64,000 bases of DNA from Leptospira sp. WS39.C2 (GCF_040833965.1 NZ_CP162143.1:124001-188000), one strand, 5' to 3'. Numbered from the stretch's first letter, positions 26,346 to 35,693 are shown. Numbers and translations are program-made. The notes: generated by a model not told the origin, from the letters alone.

Positions 26346-27422
26346 TTATCCGAATAAGGAGGGTTGGTCTCCCTTTATTTCTTTTTCATAAAAATTTGTG
26401 ACAGATAATCCCAAAAGTCGAATTTTTTTGGGTGGGTCAAAATTATCTTTCCAAACATTTGCCAACAAATTCGAGGATTGTTGGAATACGTTGTCTGCCA
26501 AGAAGAAAACAGAATCGGAAGTTATCGATTTTTGTTTCACAGTAAAATCTTCGAACTTCACTTTTAGAGTCAAAGTTTTCCCTTTTTTATTTTTTTTCAA
26601 CATCCTCACTTCAAGTTCTTTAGAAAGAGTTTCCAAAGTGAGTAAAAAATAAGAAAAATCTTCAGAATCATGAGTGAATGTTGTCTCAACTCCAATTGAT
26701 TTAGGATCACGAAAAGGGACCACTTCCCGTTCATCGATCCCTCTTGCCATCCGATAAAAAACAGCACCCATTTTTCCAAATTCCTGAACGAGAAATGACT
26801 CTTCAGCCAAACGTAATTCTTTGCCTTTGGAAATACCTAATTGTTGGAACTTCTCATACGTTTTTTTCCCTATCCCAAAAAATTGATACAATGGTAATTC
26901 ATCTAAAAAAGAGATTTCTTCACCAGGCAGAACTACATAAAGTCCGTTTGGTTTGTTTTTCTCTGAAGCCATTTTCGCCAAAAACTTGTTTGTTGCGACT
27001 CCTGCCGAACAAGTTAAACCAGTATGTTCCCAAATTTTTTTCCGAATTTCTTTGGCTATCGTACTCGCAAGTGGGATATTTGGTTTGTTAATCGTTACAT
27101 CTAAATATGCTTCATCTAAAGATAATGGTTCCACCAAATCAGTGTATTCCAAAAAAATTCTTCGAATTTCCTTCGATACCGATTTATAAACTTCAAATCT
27201 TGGTGGGGTGAAAATTGCATTAGGACAAAGTTTGTATGCTTGGTAACAAGAAATAGCAGATCGAATTCCAAATTTCCTTGCTTCATAACTTGCAGCACAA
27301 ACCACACCTCTAGAATGCGGAGAACCACCAACGACAACAGGTTTCCCTTTCATTTCTGGGAAATCACGTTGTTCTACTGAAGCATAAAATGCATCCATAT
27401 CAATGTGAATGATCTTTCTCAT
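26346..27422 (-). CDS. dinB: DNA polymerase IV (DinB), Y-family
   Basis: 358 residues, typical for DinB. The metal-binding Asp8 is in IIHIDMDAFYASVE, and the second acidic pair is in LSLDEAYLDV near 100-108. A steric-gate aromatic is in DAFYAS. The C-terminal little-finger domain carries KGKTLTLKVKFEDF, and the tail QPSLFG resembles a clamp-binding peptide (QxxLF). It copies past damaged bases. It is the first gene of a two-gene unit with the esterase and diverges from the phosphatase gene at 27496. No LexA-like box was recognised in the 73-base gap. Confidence 0.9.
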   Translation of the reverse strand: MRKIIHIDMDAFYASVEQRDFPEMKGKPVVVGGSPHSRGVVCAASYEARKFGIRSAISCYQAYKLCPNAIFTPPRFEVYKSVSKEIRRIFLEYTDLVEPLSLDEAYLDVTINKPNIPLASTIAKEIRKKIWEHTGLTCSAGVATNKFLAKMASEKNKPNGLYVVLPGEEISFLDELPLYQFFGIGKKTYEKFQQLGISKGKELRLAEESFLVQEFGKMGAVFYRMARGIDEREVVPFRDPKSIGVETTFTHDSEDFSYFLLTLETLSKELEVRMLKKNKKGKTLTLKVKFEDFTVKQKSITSDSVFFLADNVFQQSSNLLANVWKDNFDPPKKIRLLGLSVTNFYEKEIKGDQPSLFG

Positions 27423-27495
27423 TTGGGATTGGCAGATAACCTAAAGTCTAAAAAAACCTTGCCAAAAGATTTTTGTAAATCATCCTTTTTGCATA

Positions 27496-28629
27496 GTGAA
27501 TTCCAAATTAGCCGCAAAAATTTTAGTCGTTGATGATAATGAAACCAATATGGAAATCATCACTCATATTTTACTCGGCCAGGGATTTGAAGTAGCCGTT
27601 GCTTATGATGGAGAATATGCTTTAGAACTAGCTGAAGTTTTAGAATTTGATTTGATATTATTAGATATCCTTCTGCCAGGGATTAGTGGTCTCGAAGTTG
27701 CCAAACGTCTTTTAACAATGGATCGCCACAAAAATACGCCTATCCTATTTCTTTCAGCATTAAATGAAACAAGTGATATTGTCAAAGGATTAGAAACGGG
27801 GGCTGTTGATTATATTACAAAACCTTTCCAAGAATCTGAGATCTTAGCTAGAATCAGAACCCATCTAAAAATCAAAACATTAGAAAAAGAACGGATCGAT
27901 TTACTATACGCCATCCAAAAAGATTTAGAATTAGCCAAAGCAAACCAAGAAAAATTAGTTACATTTCAATTCCCCCCTTCTCCCTTATATGAAATTTATA
28001 CTTCATATAAACCAATGGATTTAGTGGGTGGCGACCTCATTACCTATGATGTTTTGCCTTCAGGGGATTTGGATATTTTATTCGGAGATGTCACTGGTCA
28101 TGGAATTGCTGCTGCAATGGTATCACTCATGGCAATCATCACTTTTAAGACTATGAACAAATCATTTTTATCACCAAGCGAATGTTTGTATTGGATTCAT
28201 AATACTCTCACTCCGCTCATCAGCACTCATTTCATTAGTGCTATTTATATCCGATACAGAGCTGAAGAAAATCTATTATCGTTTTCGATGGCGGGACACC
28301 ACCACATGTTTTTGTTACGGGATCATAAAATCCAAAAATTAGGAACAAAAGGATTTTGTCTTATGATGTTCCCTGACCAATTAAATGCGAATAATGAAGA
28401 CATCATCTTACAAAAGGGAGATCGGTTATTTTTGTTTTCAGATGGTATGTTTGAAGTTCCAAATCCCAAAGAAGAATATTTAGGTGACCAAAAATTTTCA
28501 GAAATTGTAGAAAATAATATCAAACTCCCTTCTAAAGAATTTTTAGATACTATATCCGAAGAAGTATTACGATTTTCGGAAGGGAAAGTTGCCGATGACA
28601 TGACAATGTTATTATTAGAAGTAAAATGA
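27496..28629 (+). CDS. Response regulator with SpoIIE/RsbU-type phosphatase output
   Basis: 377 residues from GTG. The receiver domain (about 8-125) has the acidic pair in ILVVDDNETN, the phosphorylated Asp in LILLDILLPG, and Lys in DYITKPF. A helical linker leads to a PP2C-type SpoIIE domain (about 170-377) with MDLVGGDLITYDVL and LFGDVTGHGIAAAM, where the Asp residues bind metal. Such proteins dephosphorylate anti-sigma-factor antagonists. The stop overlaps the start of the histidine kinase gene by four bases, which strongly suggests that the kinase is the cognate phosphodonor. Confidence 0.9.
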   Translation: MNSKLAAKILVVDDNETNMEIITHILLGQGFEVAVAYDGEYALELAEVLEFDLILLDILLPGISGLEVAKRLLTMDRHKNTPILFLSALNETSDIVKGLETGAVDYITKPFQESEILARIRTHLKIKTLEKERIDLLYAIQKDLELAKANQEKLVTFQFPPSPLYEIYTSYKPMDLVGGDLITYDVLPSGDLDILFGDVTGHGIAAAMVSLMAIITFKTMNKSFLSPSECLYWIHNTLTPLISTHFISAIYIRYRAEENLLSFSMAGHHHMFLLRDHKIQKLGTKGFCLMMFPDQLNANNEDIILQKGDRLFLFSDGMFEVPNPKEEYLGDQKFSEIVENNIKLPSKEFLDTISEEVLRFSEGKVADDMTMLLLEVK

Positions 28630-30620
28630 TGGATCAAATTTTAGCCATATTGATCGCATCGACACTTTTGTTTTATGCTTACTTTTATCATAATGCTTAT
28701 CGCAGAGAAAAAAAACTAAGACAAATTTTATTTCGTAAAAATCTGATCAACGCAGAAGAAATTGAAAGAGTCATTCGCGAAAAAGAAAAACAATACCAAG
28801 ATATTTATGATACAGCAAACTCCATCATCATTCGATGGAGTCCAGATTTTCGAATCCACTCTGTAAATCCGTATGCAGAAGAGTTTTTCCAAATGTGTAA
28901 AGACCAAGCGGAAGGAAAAGATTTAGTTTTGGATTTATTTAGAATTCCTTCCGAATCTTCAAATGAAATCAAATCCTTACTTTGGAATATTTTCCATCGT
29001 CCTGAACAAAATATCAGACAGGAATTTGATGTATTTGTTGGAGTGGATGACAAACGAACCGTCACTTGGTCCAATCGGATATTAAAAAACGAGTTTGGTT
29101 ACCCTTATGAAGTTTTATCAATAGGCATTGATATTACAAATCGAAAAATAGCCGAAGAAAATCTCATGAAATCCTATGAAAGGATTTTGGATTTATACAA
29201 TAATGCTCCATGTGGATACCATTCTCTAGATAAAGATAACATTGTTGTTTCGATTAACGATACAGAACTTGAATGGTTAGGATACTCAAGGGAAGAAATT
29301 GTTGGTAATTTTAGAATCAATGATCTACTCACGCCAAGTAGTTTTGAAAAATTCCAACAAATCATTCATTCCTTTCCTTATGATCCTTTAACGGGGGTTG
29401 AATTAGAATTTATCAGGAAAGACAAATCGACATTTTTTGTTAGTTTAAATTCTATCCCAACATTTGATAAAGAAGGAAACTTTGTAATTAGCAAATCGAC
29501 GGTATTTGATATCACAGATAGAAAAATCGCCGCAGATAAATTAAATGACTATTCTCAAAAAATTCAATTACAAAACAAACGATTACAAAAAGCCGTTGAA
29601 GCTGCGATCAAAGCCAACCAATCCAAATCTGTTTTTTTCTCAAAGATCACTCACGAACTTCGAACCCCTCTCCATGCTGTTATAGGATTTTCGCAGATTC
29701 TAGAAAAAGATCCAAATTTACCTGACCATTTAAAAGGATATGTAAATTCACTTTATGAAAACGGAGTCCATTTATTAGGTATGATCAATGATATTCTTGA
29801 TCTTTCCAAAATTGAAGCTGGTAAAATGACTGAAATAAGAGAAAAATTTTCTCTTATTCAATTATGGGATACTTTGTTTTCTATGTTTTCCTATCGATTT
29901 GCTGAAAAACAAATTCATTTTGAACTGCTCAATCCAGAAGTAATTGAAAATCGATATTACGAAGCAGATTTACAAAAAATCAGGCAAATTTTAGTGAATT
30001 TACTTGGGAATGCATTAAAATTCACAAACCAAGGATTTGTTAATTTAGAATTCAAAATTAAATATGGATTAGAACCTAACATTGATTTAGTTTTATTTAT
30101 AGTGACAGATTCTGGAATTGGTATCCCGAGAGACGAACTCCATTCAATTTTTGAAGCCTTCCAACAAACAGAACAAGGAAGTTCTTACCAAGAAGGTACA
30201 GGGCTTGGACTTTCCATCTCACATCAATTAGTTGATTTTTTAGGTGGGACAATTCATGTAGAAAGTGAGCTAGGTCATGGTTCAAAATTTATATTTGAAT
30301 TACCTCTATTAAAATTAGTAGACATACCATTGGATTTGATTCAGAAATCAAAAATTGGTCCAACAAATTCAAAGGAGGTTTGGCAAATTACTAAAATTGA
30401 TGACAAAGAAAAAGACTATGTTCAGAATTTCTTAAACTCAAAAGAAAATTTATACAAAAATGAAATTTTACAGATGATCAAAATTCAAAATTTCGGGCAA
30501 CTTTTGCAACTATTGGGGAAAATACCATTTGAGGACAAAGGGAAAACCATCTTGCTTGAAAAAGTAAAACACAAACGATATAAATTTTTAATCGATTTGG
30601 TTCAATCTACCTCTACGTAA
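28626..30620 (+). CDS. PAS-PAS sensor histidine kinase
   Basis: 664 residues. One N-terminal TM (about 3-20), then two PAS domains: the first (about 58-175) contains RWSPDFRIHSVNPYAEEFF, the second (about 190-305) contains DKDNIVVSINDTELEWLGY. A coiled-coil leads to the phospho-acceptor His in FFSKITHELRTPLHAVIGFS. The ATPase has the N box NLLGNALKFTN, G1 DSGIGI and G2 GTGLGLSIS. A C-terminal extension of about 100 residues follows and looks helical, without a receiver. It is translationally coupled to the response regulator phosphatase. The ligand of the PAS domains is unknown; no heme or flavin motif is obvious. Confidence 0.9.
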   Translation: MMDQILAILIASTLLFYAYFYHNAYRREKKLRQILFRKNLINAEEIERVIREKEKQYQDIYDTANSIIIRWSPDFRIHSVNPYAEEFFQMCKDQAEGKDLVLDLFRIPSESSNEIKSLLWNIFHRPEQNIRQEFDVFVGVDDKRTVTWSNRILKNEFGYPYEVLSIGIDITNRKIAEENLMKSYERILDLYNNAPCGYHSLDKDNIVVSINDTELEWLGYSREEIVGNFRINDLLTPSSFEKFQQIIHSFPYDPLTGVELEFIRKDKSTFFVSLNSIPTFDKEGNFVISKSTVFDITDRKIAADKLNDYSQKIQLQNKRLQKAVEAAIKANQSKSVFFSKITHELRTPLHAVIGFSQILEKDPNLPDHLKGYVNSLYENGVHLLGMINDILDLSKIEAGKMTEIREKFSLIQLWDTLFSMFSYRFAEKQIHFELLNPEVIENRYYEADLQKIRQILVNLLGNALKFTNQGFVNLEFKIKYGLEPNIDLVLFIVTDSGIGIPRDELHSIFEAFQQTEQGSSYQEGTGLGLSISHQLVDFLGGTIHVESELGHGSKFIFELPLLKLVDIPLDLIQKSKIGPTNSKEVWQITKIDDKEKDYVQNFLNSKENLYKNEILQMIKIQNFGQLLQLLGKIPFEDKGKTILLEKVKHKRYKFLIDLVQSTST

Positions 30621-30624
30621 TCTT

Positions 30625-31020
30625 TTATTCTTTTTTTGTTTTGATATCAATTTTTTGGTATTTTTTTTGTTTTAAAACATCAGTGATCTGAACGAAACTT
30701 CCAAACTCTGTATGTTGGTCAACTTCCAAACTCACACTCATATTTGGATCTGAATTAGAATCTAAGGTATTCATAAATTCATCTATATCCATTTTGATTT
30801 CATTTTTATACAAGTCACCATTGGATTTAATTTGGATTTTTAATGGATGTGTTTCATTTCCAAAACTATCTGTTTTTGATTTTGGCAAATCCAACGAGAT
30901 TGTAGAAGTTGGTTCAGTAAACCGAACAGCTAACATCAAAAAAATCAAAAGGATGAATAAAACATCGATCAAACTACTGATATCGATTTTAGAGTTTTGT
31001 TTTGGTTTTCTGACTTTCAT
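30625..31020 (-). CDS. exbD: ExbD/TolR-family protein
   Basis: 131 residues. The single TM helix (about 15-36, DISSLIDVLFILLIFLMLAV) has the essential membrane Asp of ExbD in SLIDVLFI. The periplasmic domain follows with the usual SLDLPKSK stretch and VSLEVDQHTEFGSFVQITDVLK. With ExbB it forms the proton-driven motor that energises TonB or Tol proteins. Its ATG overlaps the stop of the ExbB-like gene by four bases. No tonB gene lies in the window. The end of the kinase gene on the other strand is four bases away, so transcription converges here. Confidence 0.85.
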   Translation of the reverse strand: MKVRKPKQNSKIDISSLIDVLFILLIFLMLAVRFTEPTSTISLDLPKSKTDSFGNETHPLKIQIKSNGDLYKNEIKMDIDEFMNTLDSNSDPNMSVSLEVDQHTEFGSFVQITDVLKQKKYQKIDIKTKKE

Positions 31021-31481
31021 TCTGATTTGGAATGATCTTTGATGATCAGTTCAGATATATATCGAATTTTATTTTCAATGACGCGATGAAAAAATAAGGA
31101 AGGGATCGCTACAAGTAAACCAACTATCGTTGTATTGAGAGCATCTTTGATCCCACCTGCTAAAACTTCTAAACTCACTTTTCCTTGTGATTCCATCTCA
31201 CCAAAAGCAGTGTTGATGCCAATTACAGTACCGAGCAAACCAAGTAACATCGCAAGAGAGGCAATGGTTGGAAACCATTCTGTGACCCGTTCCAGTGGTG
31301 AAAAAAATAAATCCAATTCTTCCTCAGATGGGATTTTGGAAAAAACGGCGAGCCTTGTCTCCTTTTTCTCTAGTTTACGAAATCCAAGAAACAATCGAAT
31401 GAAATAAATAAAGGAAACCACTGAAAATGCTAAAAGAAGAATAAAAATCAAAATTGCGGGAATTGAAAATGTCCAATTCAT
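31017..31481 (-). CDS. exbB: ExbB/TolQ/MotA-family proton channel protein
   Basis: 154 residues from ATG at 31481, which has AGAGG 11 bases upstream; an extension to 31571 would run into ubiE and is not supported. Three TM helices: about 6-28, 80-99 (TIASLAMLLGLLGTVIGI) and 125-146 (DALNTTIVGLLVAIPSLFFHRV). The GLLGTVxG and TTxxGLxxAIPS patterns are the ExbB signature, with the channel Thr residues. Short for the family; the cytoplasmic loop is reduced. It is coupled to exbD. The start is only 16 bases from the ubiE start on the opposite strand. Confidence 0.85.
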   Translation of the reverse strand: MNWTFSIPAILIFILLLAFSVVSFIYFIRLFLGFRKLEKKETRLAVFSKIPSEEELDLFFSPLERVTEWFPTIASLAMLLGLLGTVIGINTAFGEMESQGKVSLEVLAGGIKDALNTTIVGLLVAIPSLFFHRVIENKIRYISELIIKDHSKSE

Positions 31482-31497
31482 GGATGTATCGACCTCT

Positions 31498-32229
31498 ATG
31501 AACCAATACAAACTGCCTTCCCAAGAAAAGAAACCGGAATATGTTAGAAAGAACTTTGATGGAATCGCCAAAGCCTATGATCGATTCAATGATTGGAATA
31601 GTTTTTTCCTTCACCGAATTTGGAAAAACTGGGTGGTCAAAGAGGCAAAAAAAGAGGTTCCAACCGCAAATACTGCCCTAGATCTCTGTTGCGGCACAGG
31701 AGACATTACCTACCGTCTTTCTCTAGACCAAGACCTAAAAACGGTAGTAGGACTCGATTTTTCGGAACAAATGTTGTCTTATGCCTTTCCAAAAGTAGAA
31801 GGTAAACCCCATGTCAAACTCACAGTGGGAGATGCAATGGACTTAAAACCATTTGCAGATGGTAGTTTTGATATTGTGACAATGGGATTTGGACTTCGGA
31901 ATGTTTCGGATCTTAAAAAATGCCTTTTGGAAATCAAACGTGTGTTAAAGGAAGACGGAGTATTCGTGAATTTGGATGTGGGACGTGTGAGACCCAAATT
32001 CCTCAAAATCTTTGCTGATTTTTACTTTTTCCAAATTGTTCCATTGTTCGGATATTTACTTTATGGGAAACAAAACGAAATGTTTGATTACCTCCCACAT
32101 TCTTCAAAAACCTATCCTGACCAAGAAACTTTATCCCAAATCCTCACTGAAATTGGTTTTCGAAAGGTTCGGTTTCAAAATTTTGTTTTCGGAAATGCGG
32201 TCGCTCACGTAGCAAAAAAACAAAATTGA
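31498..32229 (+). CDS. ubiE: UbiE/MenG menaquinone methyltransferase
   Basis: 243 residues from ATG at 31498 (MNQYKLPSQEKKPEYV), the usual UbiE start; an ATG at 31480 in the same frame would add six residues. The SAM-binding motif is ALDLCCGTGDITYRL. The family patterns FDGIAKAYDRFND and TMGFGLRNVSD are also seen. It C-methylates demethylmenaquinone (spirochaetes use menaquinone) in the cytosol, at the membrane face. It diverges from exbB with a gap of 16 bases, so its promoter must lie within the exbB coding region. Stand-alone, no men gene nearby. Confidence 0.9.
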   Translation: MNQYKLPSQEKKPEYVRKNFDGIAKAYDRFNDWNSFFLHRIWKNWVVKEAKKEVPTANTALDLCCGTGDITYRLSLDQDLKTVVGLDFSEQMLSYAFPKVEGKPHVKLTVGDAMDLKPFADGSFDIVTMGFGLRNVSDLKKCLLEIKRVLKEDGVFVNLDVGRVRPKFLKIFADFYFFQIVPLFGYLLYGKQNEMFDYLPHSSKTYPDQETLSQILTEIGFRKVRFQNFVFGNAVAHVAKKQN

Positions 32230-32397
32230 TGTATTTTTAAACAATTATGTCTGATCTGCAGGGGAAATTGTACTTTTTTTTGAATTCTGTTCGTACTTCC
32301 CCCCAGAAATCCAATGGATTTCCCTAAATTTTTTCAAAACTGCGTTGATTATTTTCACTAATTGTCGTTTAATCCACTATATAGGTAGGAAAAAAAT

Positions 32398-34158
32398 ATG
32401 AATCGATGGATCATTCTTTTGGTGCTTCCACTCTTTCTTCTGGATTGCTCCAATAAGAAAAAAGGAATGTTATTACTTCCCTTTTTAGGGCTCGGAGATG
32501 GCGCAACACAAGCCACAACTGCATCTGCAAACGATGGTGATGGAACTTTTACTGTGGTAGGTTTAGAGACAACCGACCCAAGCCAAGTTACAACCCCAGA
32601 AACAAATGCTGGATCAGGTGACACAAACAATGCGGAAACTCCATCCGTTGTGACTCCCACACCACAAGAGCCTCAAACTCCGGCGCCAACTACAGTTAAC
32701 AACGATACTACGACAACTGTTGTTGACCAAACAAATGGTGATGATTTTAACTTTGAAACAAATATTACTGTTCCAGTCACAGTTGTGATCGTGAACGAAT
32801 CAGGTCCTGTAACAAATGCTCCAGTGACAGTGACTGAATCTGTAACAACAGGAGAACCAAACGTGGTTGGAGTTGGAACAACAGACGGAAACGGATCTGT
32901 TACCATTCCAATTAGTGTACCTCCAACTGTTATCTCGGTTGATATCACAGTTGTAGGTGTAAACCCAACTACTGGCGAAGTGGTTGAAATCGTTGGTTCT
33001 GCTCCAGTACAACAACCAGCAACTGGCTCAAATTCAGAAGGAACTGTTGTCGTAGCACCAGTTGTAAACGTAGACACGACAAACTTCCAACCTGTGAATG
33101 GTTGTGTGCAAGCTGTTGATACGGATTGTGATGGAATTGCCAATTCATTTGATGAATTCCCAGATGATCCTAGTTTAGCGACTGTTGCAAGATCAGGTCG
33201 TTATACTATTGCATTTGAAGATATGTTCCCTTCTGCAGGGGATGCTGACTTAAATGACCATTCAACTGTATTTAGCACAGAAATGGATAAAACTCCAACA
33301 AACAAAGTGAAAACAATTCGTGGAACATACACTCATGTTGCAAAAGGTGCGGGTTACAATCATGAATTGAGACTTTCACTTGATGTTCCAACAAATGCAA
33401 CTGTCCAAGTGAGTTATGTAGATGGAAACGGAAACCCATGGAATGGATGTGCTTCTGCTTCCAAATACACCGCGAATACTGCAGGAGATTGTACTGGTGG
33501 AACATTAACTCCAGCACAACTCAAACGAGGTGTTTTACTTCTCCCAAGCTCTGATAAAACTTTGTTTGGAAAGAAAAATGCTCCAAGTGCTGGGTCAACA
33601 TTCACAATCAACGACTTTGTAAGAGGTGTAACCGCTCAAGTAACGATTACTTTTGCTGAACCTGTAGATTTGAATGTAACTAAGAACTTAGTTGGGGGAC
33701 ACCTTAACTACTTCCTTGCAATCAACCAAAAAACGGATGGTGTGTTTAGACAAATCTTCCGTCCAGGTTACTTTAAAGATGGAAACGGTAAAGATGCGTT
33801 CCTCGATAAAAATGGTTTCCCTTGGGCTATCATTGTTCCAGGTGTTTTCAACCACCCAACAGAAGGTGCTGACATTAGAAAACCATCTACATCGGGTTAT
33901 ATTTTCTTTAACTCATGGATGAACTCGAAAGGTGTCGCACATAAAGATTGGTATTTACACATTGACCAAATCCCTGCGCCAAATCGACCTTCCTATGTGG
34001 TACGTGTGAGTGACTTTTATACTGACAATGGTTTTACTGCATACTTAATCAAAGCTGTTCGTAAGAATGCTTTAGAAGTATCTGCAAGCCTCATCGTCGT
34101 AGGAGCTGCGTTAGGTTTTCTTATGAAACGGAAAATGGGAAACCCAAAAACCGCTTAA
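32398..34158 (+). CDS. lruC: LruC-domain surface lipoprotein
   Basis: 586 residues. The signal peptide ends in LLDCS with Cys17 as lipidation site. A Thr/Pro-rich low-complexity stretch (about 40-115) is followed by a beta-rich module with repeated PVTVxxxS strands (about 120-200) and a calcium-like DTDCDGIANSFDEFPDD loop near 245. The LruC domain then runs to the end (DMFPSAGDADLNDHSTVF onwards). The last 20 residues form a hydrophobic helix with a basic tail, VGAALGFLMKRK, resembling a sorting or membrane anchor, which is odd for a protein also lipidated at its N-terminus. Leptospiral LruC is a known immunogenic outer-membrane lipoprotein. Confidence 0.8.
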   Translation: MNRWIILLVLPLFLLDCSNKKKGMLLLPFLGLGDGATQATTASANDGDGTFTVVGLETTDPSQVTTPETNAGSGDTNNAETPSVVTPTPQEPQTPAPTTVNNDTTTTVVDQTNGDDFNFETNITVPVTVVIVNESGPVTNAPVTVTESVTTGEPNVVGVGTTDGNGSVTIPISVPPTVISVDITVVGVNPTTGEVVEIVGSAPVQQPATGSNSEGTVVVAPVVNVDTTNFQPVNGCVQAVDTDCDGIANSFDEFPDDPSLATVARSGRYTIAFEDMFPSAGDADLNDHSTVFSTEMDKTPTNKVKTIRGTYTHVAKGAGYNHELRLSLDVPTNATVQVSYVDGNGNPWNGCASASKYTANTAGDCTGGTLTPAQLKRGVLLLPSSDKTLFGKKNAPSAGSTFTINDFVRGVTAQVTITFAEPVDLNVTKNLVGGHLNYFLAINQKTDGVFRQIFRPGYFKDGNGKDAFLDKNGFPWAIIVPGVFNHPTEGADIRKPSTSGYIFFNSWMNSKGVAHKDWYLHIDQIPAPNRPSYVVRVSDFYTDNGFTAYLIKAVRKNALEVSASLIVVGAALGFLMKRKMGNPKTA

Positions 34159-34183
34159 AAACAAACCTACCTAAACAAAAGAA

Positions 34184-34217
34184 ATCCTTCCTCCTAAACC
34201 TAGGGGGGAGGATTTTT
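34184..34217 (+). terminator. Terminator after lruC that overlaps the next ribosome site
   Basis: ATCCTTCCTCC (34184-34194) pairs with the G-rich right arm ending GGGAGGAT (34206-34213), about 11 pairs with two G-U, followed by TTTTT. The right arm contains AGGA, 10 bases before the ATG at 34223. Confidence 0.65.
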
Positions 34218-34222
34218 GTTTT

Positions 34223-35629
34223 ATGGCCTCTCTCTTACGTTTTGCTGACACAGATTACTTCCTTTCTGGTAGATTTTTTAAAGATTTAGAGTCCGACCAC
34301 CCTGTCCTCGTTGACCCACTTTGGTTAGGTACCAAATTGGAATCTCATTTTAAAGATTTCCCCCTCCCCAAAACTGATAGTTCAAATTCCTTTAGTTTGG
34401 TGACTTCAGGTTCCACAGGAGTTCCAAAAATCGTATGGAAGGATTGGAATGAAATCCAAAACGAAGTCGATGTTTGGTTACAAGAACCGTATACGAAAGT
34501 TATGTTTCAAGAAACAAATCAAGTGAGAGTACATGTCCCTCTTTGCCATCTCTATGGACTGCTTTGGGGGTTTTTGATCCCAAGGGCACTTGGTTTACCC
34601 ATGATCATGGGCGATACCCAAAGCCAAAACAAATCGGAGCTTTGGATTACTTCCGCGCCTCACTTACAATCTATAATCTCAAATAAAACACAACTTCCAA
34701 AACGAGCCATTGTGTCGGGTATGAAATTCCCAGTCCCATTAGCACGTGAGTTGAGGGATTTAGGTGGGATTTCGCTCATCGAAATTTATGGTTCAACAGA
34801 AACAGGTGGGATGGGTTACCGTGACCCGCTGAGACAAAACAGATTCCAATTATTAAACGAAGTCGAAGTAAATTTCCAAAAAGAAGGTGAAACTTCAGAA
34901 CTTTGTATCAAAAGTCCATTTGTATCCAGAAAATACTTTTCCTTCTCCGAGAATGAGTGGGTATTACAAAACTTACCAAACCATTCATTTTATGCGACGG
35001 GTGATTTAGGCGAAATTTCAGATCTCGGGTTTTATTTATTGGGCAGAAAAGACCGGATCATCAAACACAAAGGGAAACGTGTTTCTCTAGACCGTATTGA
35101 ATCAGAAATCCTTGGACTTAAGTTAGAAGGACAATTTGTTTGTGTTCCTGTTTTTGATGATTCTGGAGATACAATTGGCCTTTTCACAAACACCAAGGAC
35201 CCAATCGATAAAATCTACCAAACATTACGAAATGAACTCCCAGATAGCCATTTGCCACGTGTCATTGTCAAACAAAATCAAATCCCAAAACTTCCTAATG
35301 GGAAAACAGATTACCAAACAATTTCGAATTTTTGTTTGGAAGAATACAAACGACTAAAAACTCTCAAAGAAAATAGGAACTCCCAATTCAAAATCACAAC
35401 CGATACTTCTGTTTCAGATATCATGCAATCTATTTTAGGATATGTACCGCAACCAAACGAACATTTGGTTTATGATTGTGGAATGGATTCCATTTTGTTT
35501 ACAGAAATGTTTTTGAAAATAGAATCAATAATAGAACATAAAATACCAGAAGAAGACAAACAAAGTGGTTATTTTGTGAGTCTCTCTGGTATTGAAGAGT
35601 ATATCAAAGACAAACTATATTTACAATAA
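34223..35629 (+). CDS. Short AMP-forming acyl/aryl-acid ligase fused to a carrier domain; candidate p-coumarate loader
   Basis: 468 residues. Adenylation motifs are all present: A3 TSGSTGVPK (61-69), A5 YGSTETG (189-195), A7 ATGD (258-261), A8 GRKDRIIKHKGKRVS (274-288), and the catalytic Lys361 in LPNGKTD. The N-terminal half is about 100 residues shorter than in standard ligases. The C-terminal 80 residues are a carrier domain with the phosphopantetheine Ser423 in YDCGMDSILF. So it can activate an acid and hold it as a thioester. It ends 64 bases from the PYP gene, facing it. In known PYP clusters a p-coumaroyl ligase sits beside pyp, so p-coumarate is the proposed substrate; fatty or other aryl acids are alternatives. 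Confidence 0.75.
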   Translation: MASLLRFADTDYFLSGRFFKDLESDHPVLVDPLWLGTKLESHFKDFPLPKTDSSNSFSLVTSGSTGVPKIVWKDWNEIQNEVDVWLQEPYTKVMFQETNQVRVHVPLCHLYGLLWGFLIPRALGLPMIMGDTQSQNKSELWITSAPHLQSIISNKTQLPKRAIVSGMKFPVPLARELRDLGGISLIEIYGSTETGGMGYRDPLRQNRFQLLNEVEVNFQKEGETSELCIKSPFVSRKYFSFSENEWVLQNLPNHSFYATGDLGEISDLGFYLLGRKDRIIKHKGKRVSLDRIESEILGLKLEGQFVCVPVFDDSGDTIGLFTNTKDPIDKIYQTLRNELPDSHLPRVIVKQNQIPKLPNGKTDYQTISNFCLEEYKRLKTLKENRNSQFKITTDTSVSDIMQSILGYVPQPNEHLVYDCGMDSILFTEMFLKIESIIEHKIPEEDKQSGYFVSLSGIEEYIKDKLYLQ

Positions 35630-35641
35630 TTGGAAACATAT

Positions 35642-35673
35642 AATCTTCTTATCCAAAATTGAATTAGAAGATT
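35642..35673. terminator. Possible shared terminator between ligase and PYP genes
   Basis: AATCTTCT (35642-35649) pairs with AGAAGATT (35666-35673), loop 16 bases, between two convergent genes. The stem is AT-rich and T-runs are short. Confidence 0.4.
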
Positions 35674-35693
35674 ACCATTTGTCTAGGTTAAGT

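Noticed and set aside
31482..31571. Longer exbB start at 31571
   Set aside because: It would overlap the ubiE start region, and the ATG at 31481 has a ribosome site and begins the first helix directly.
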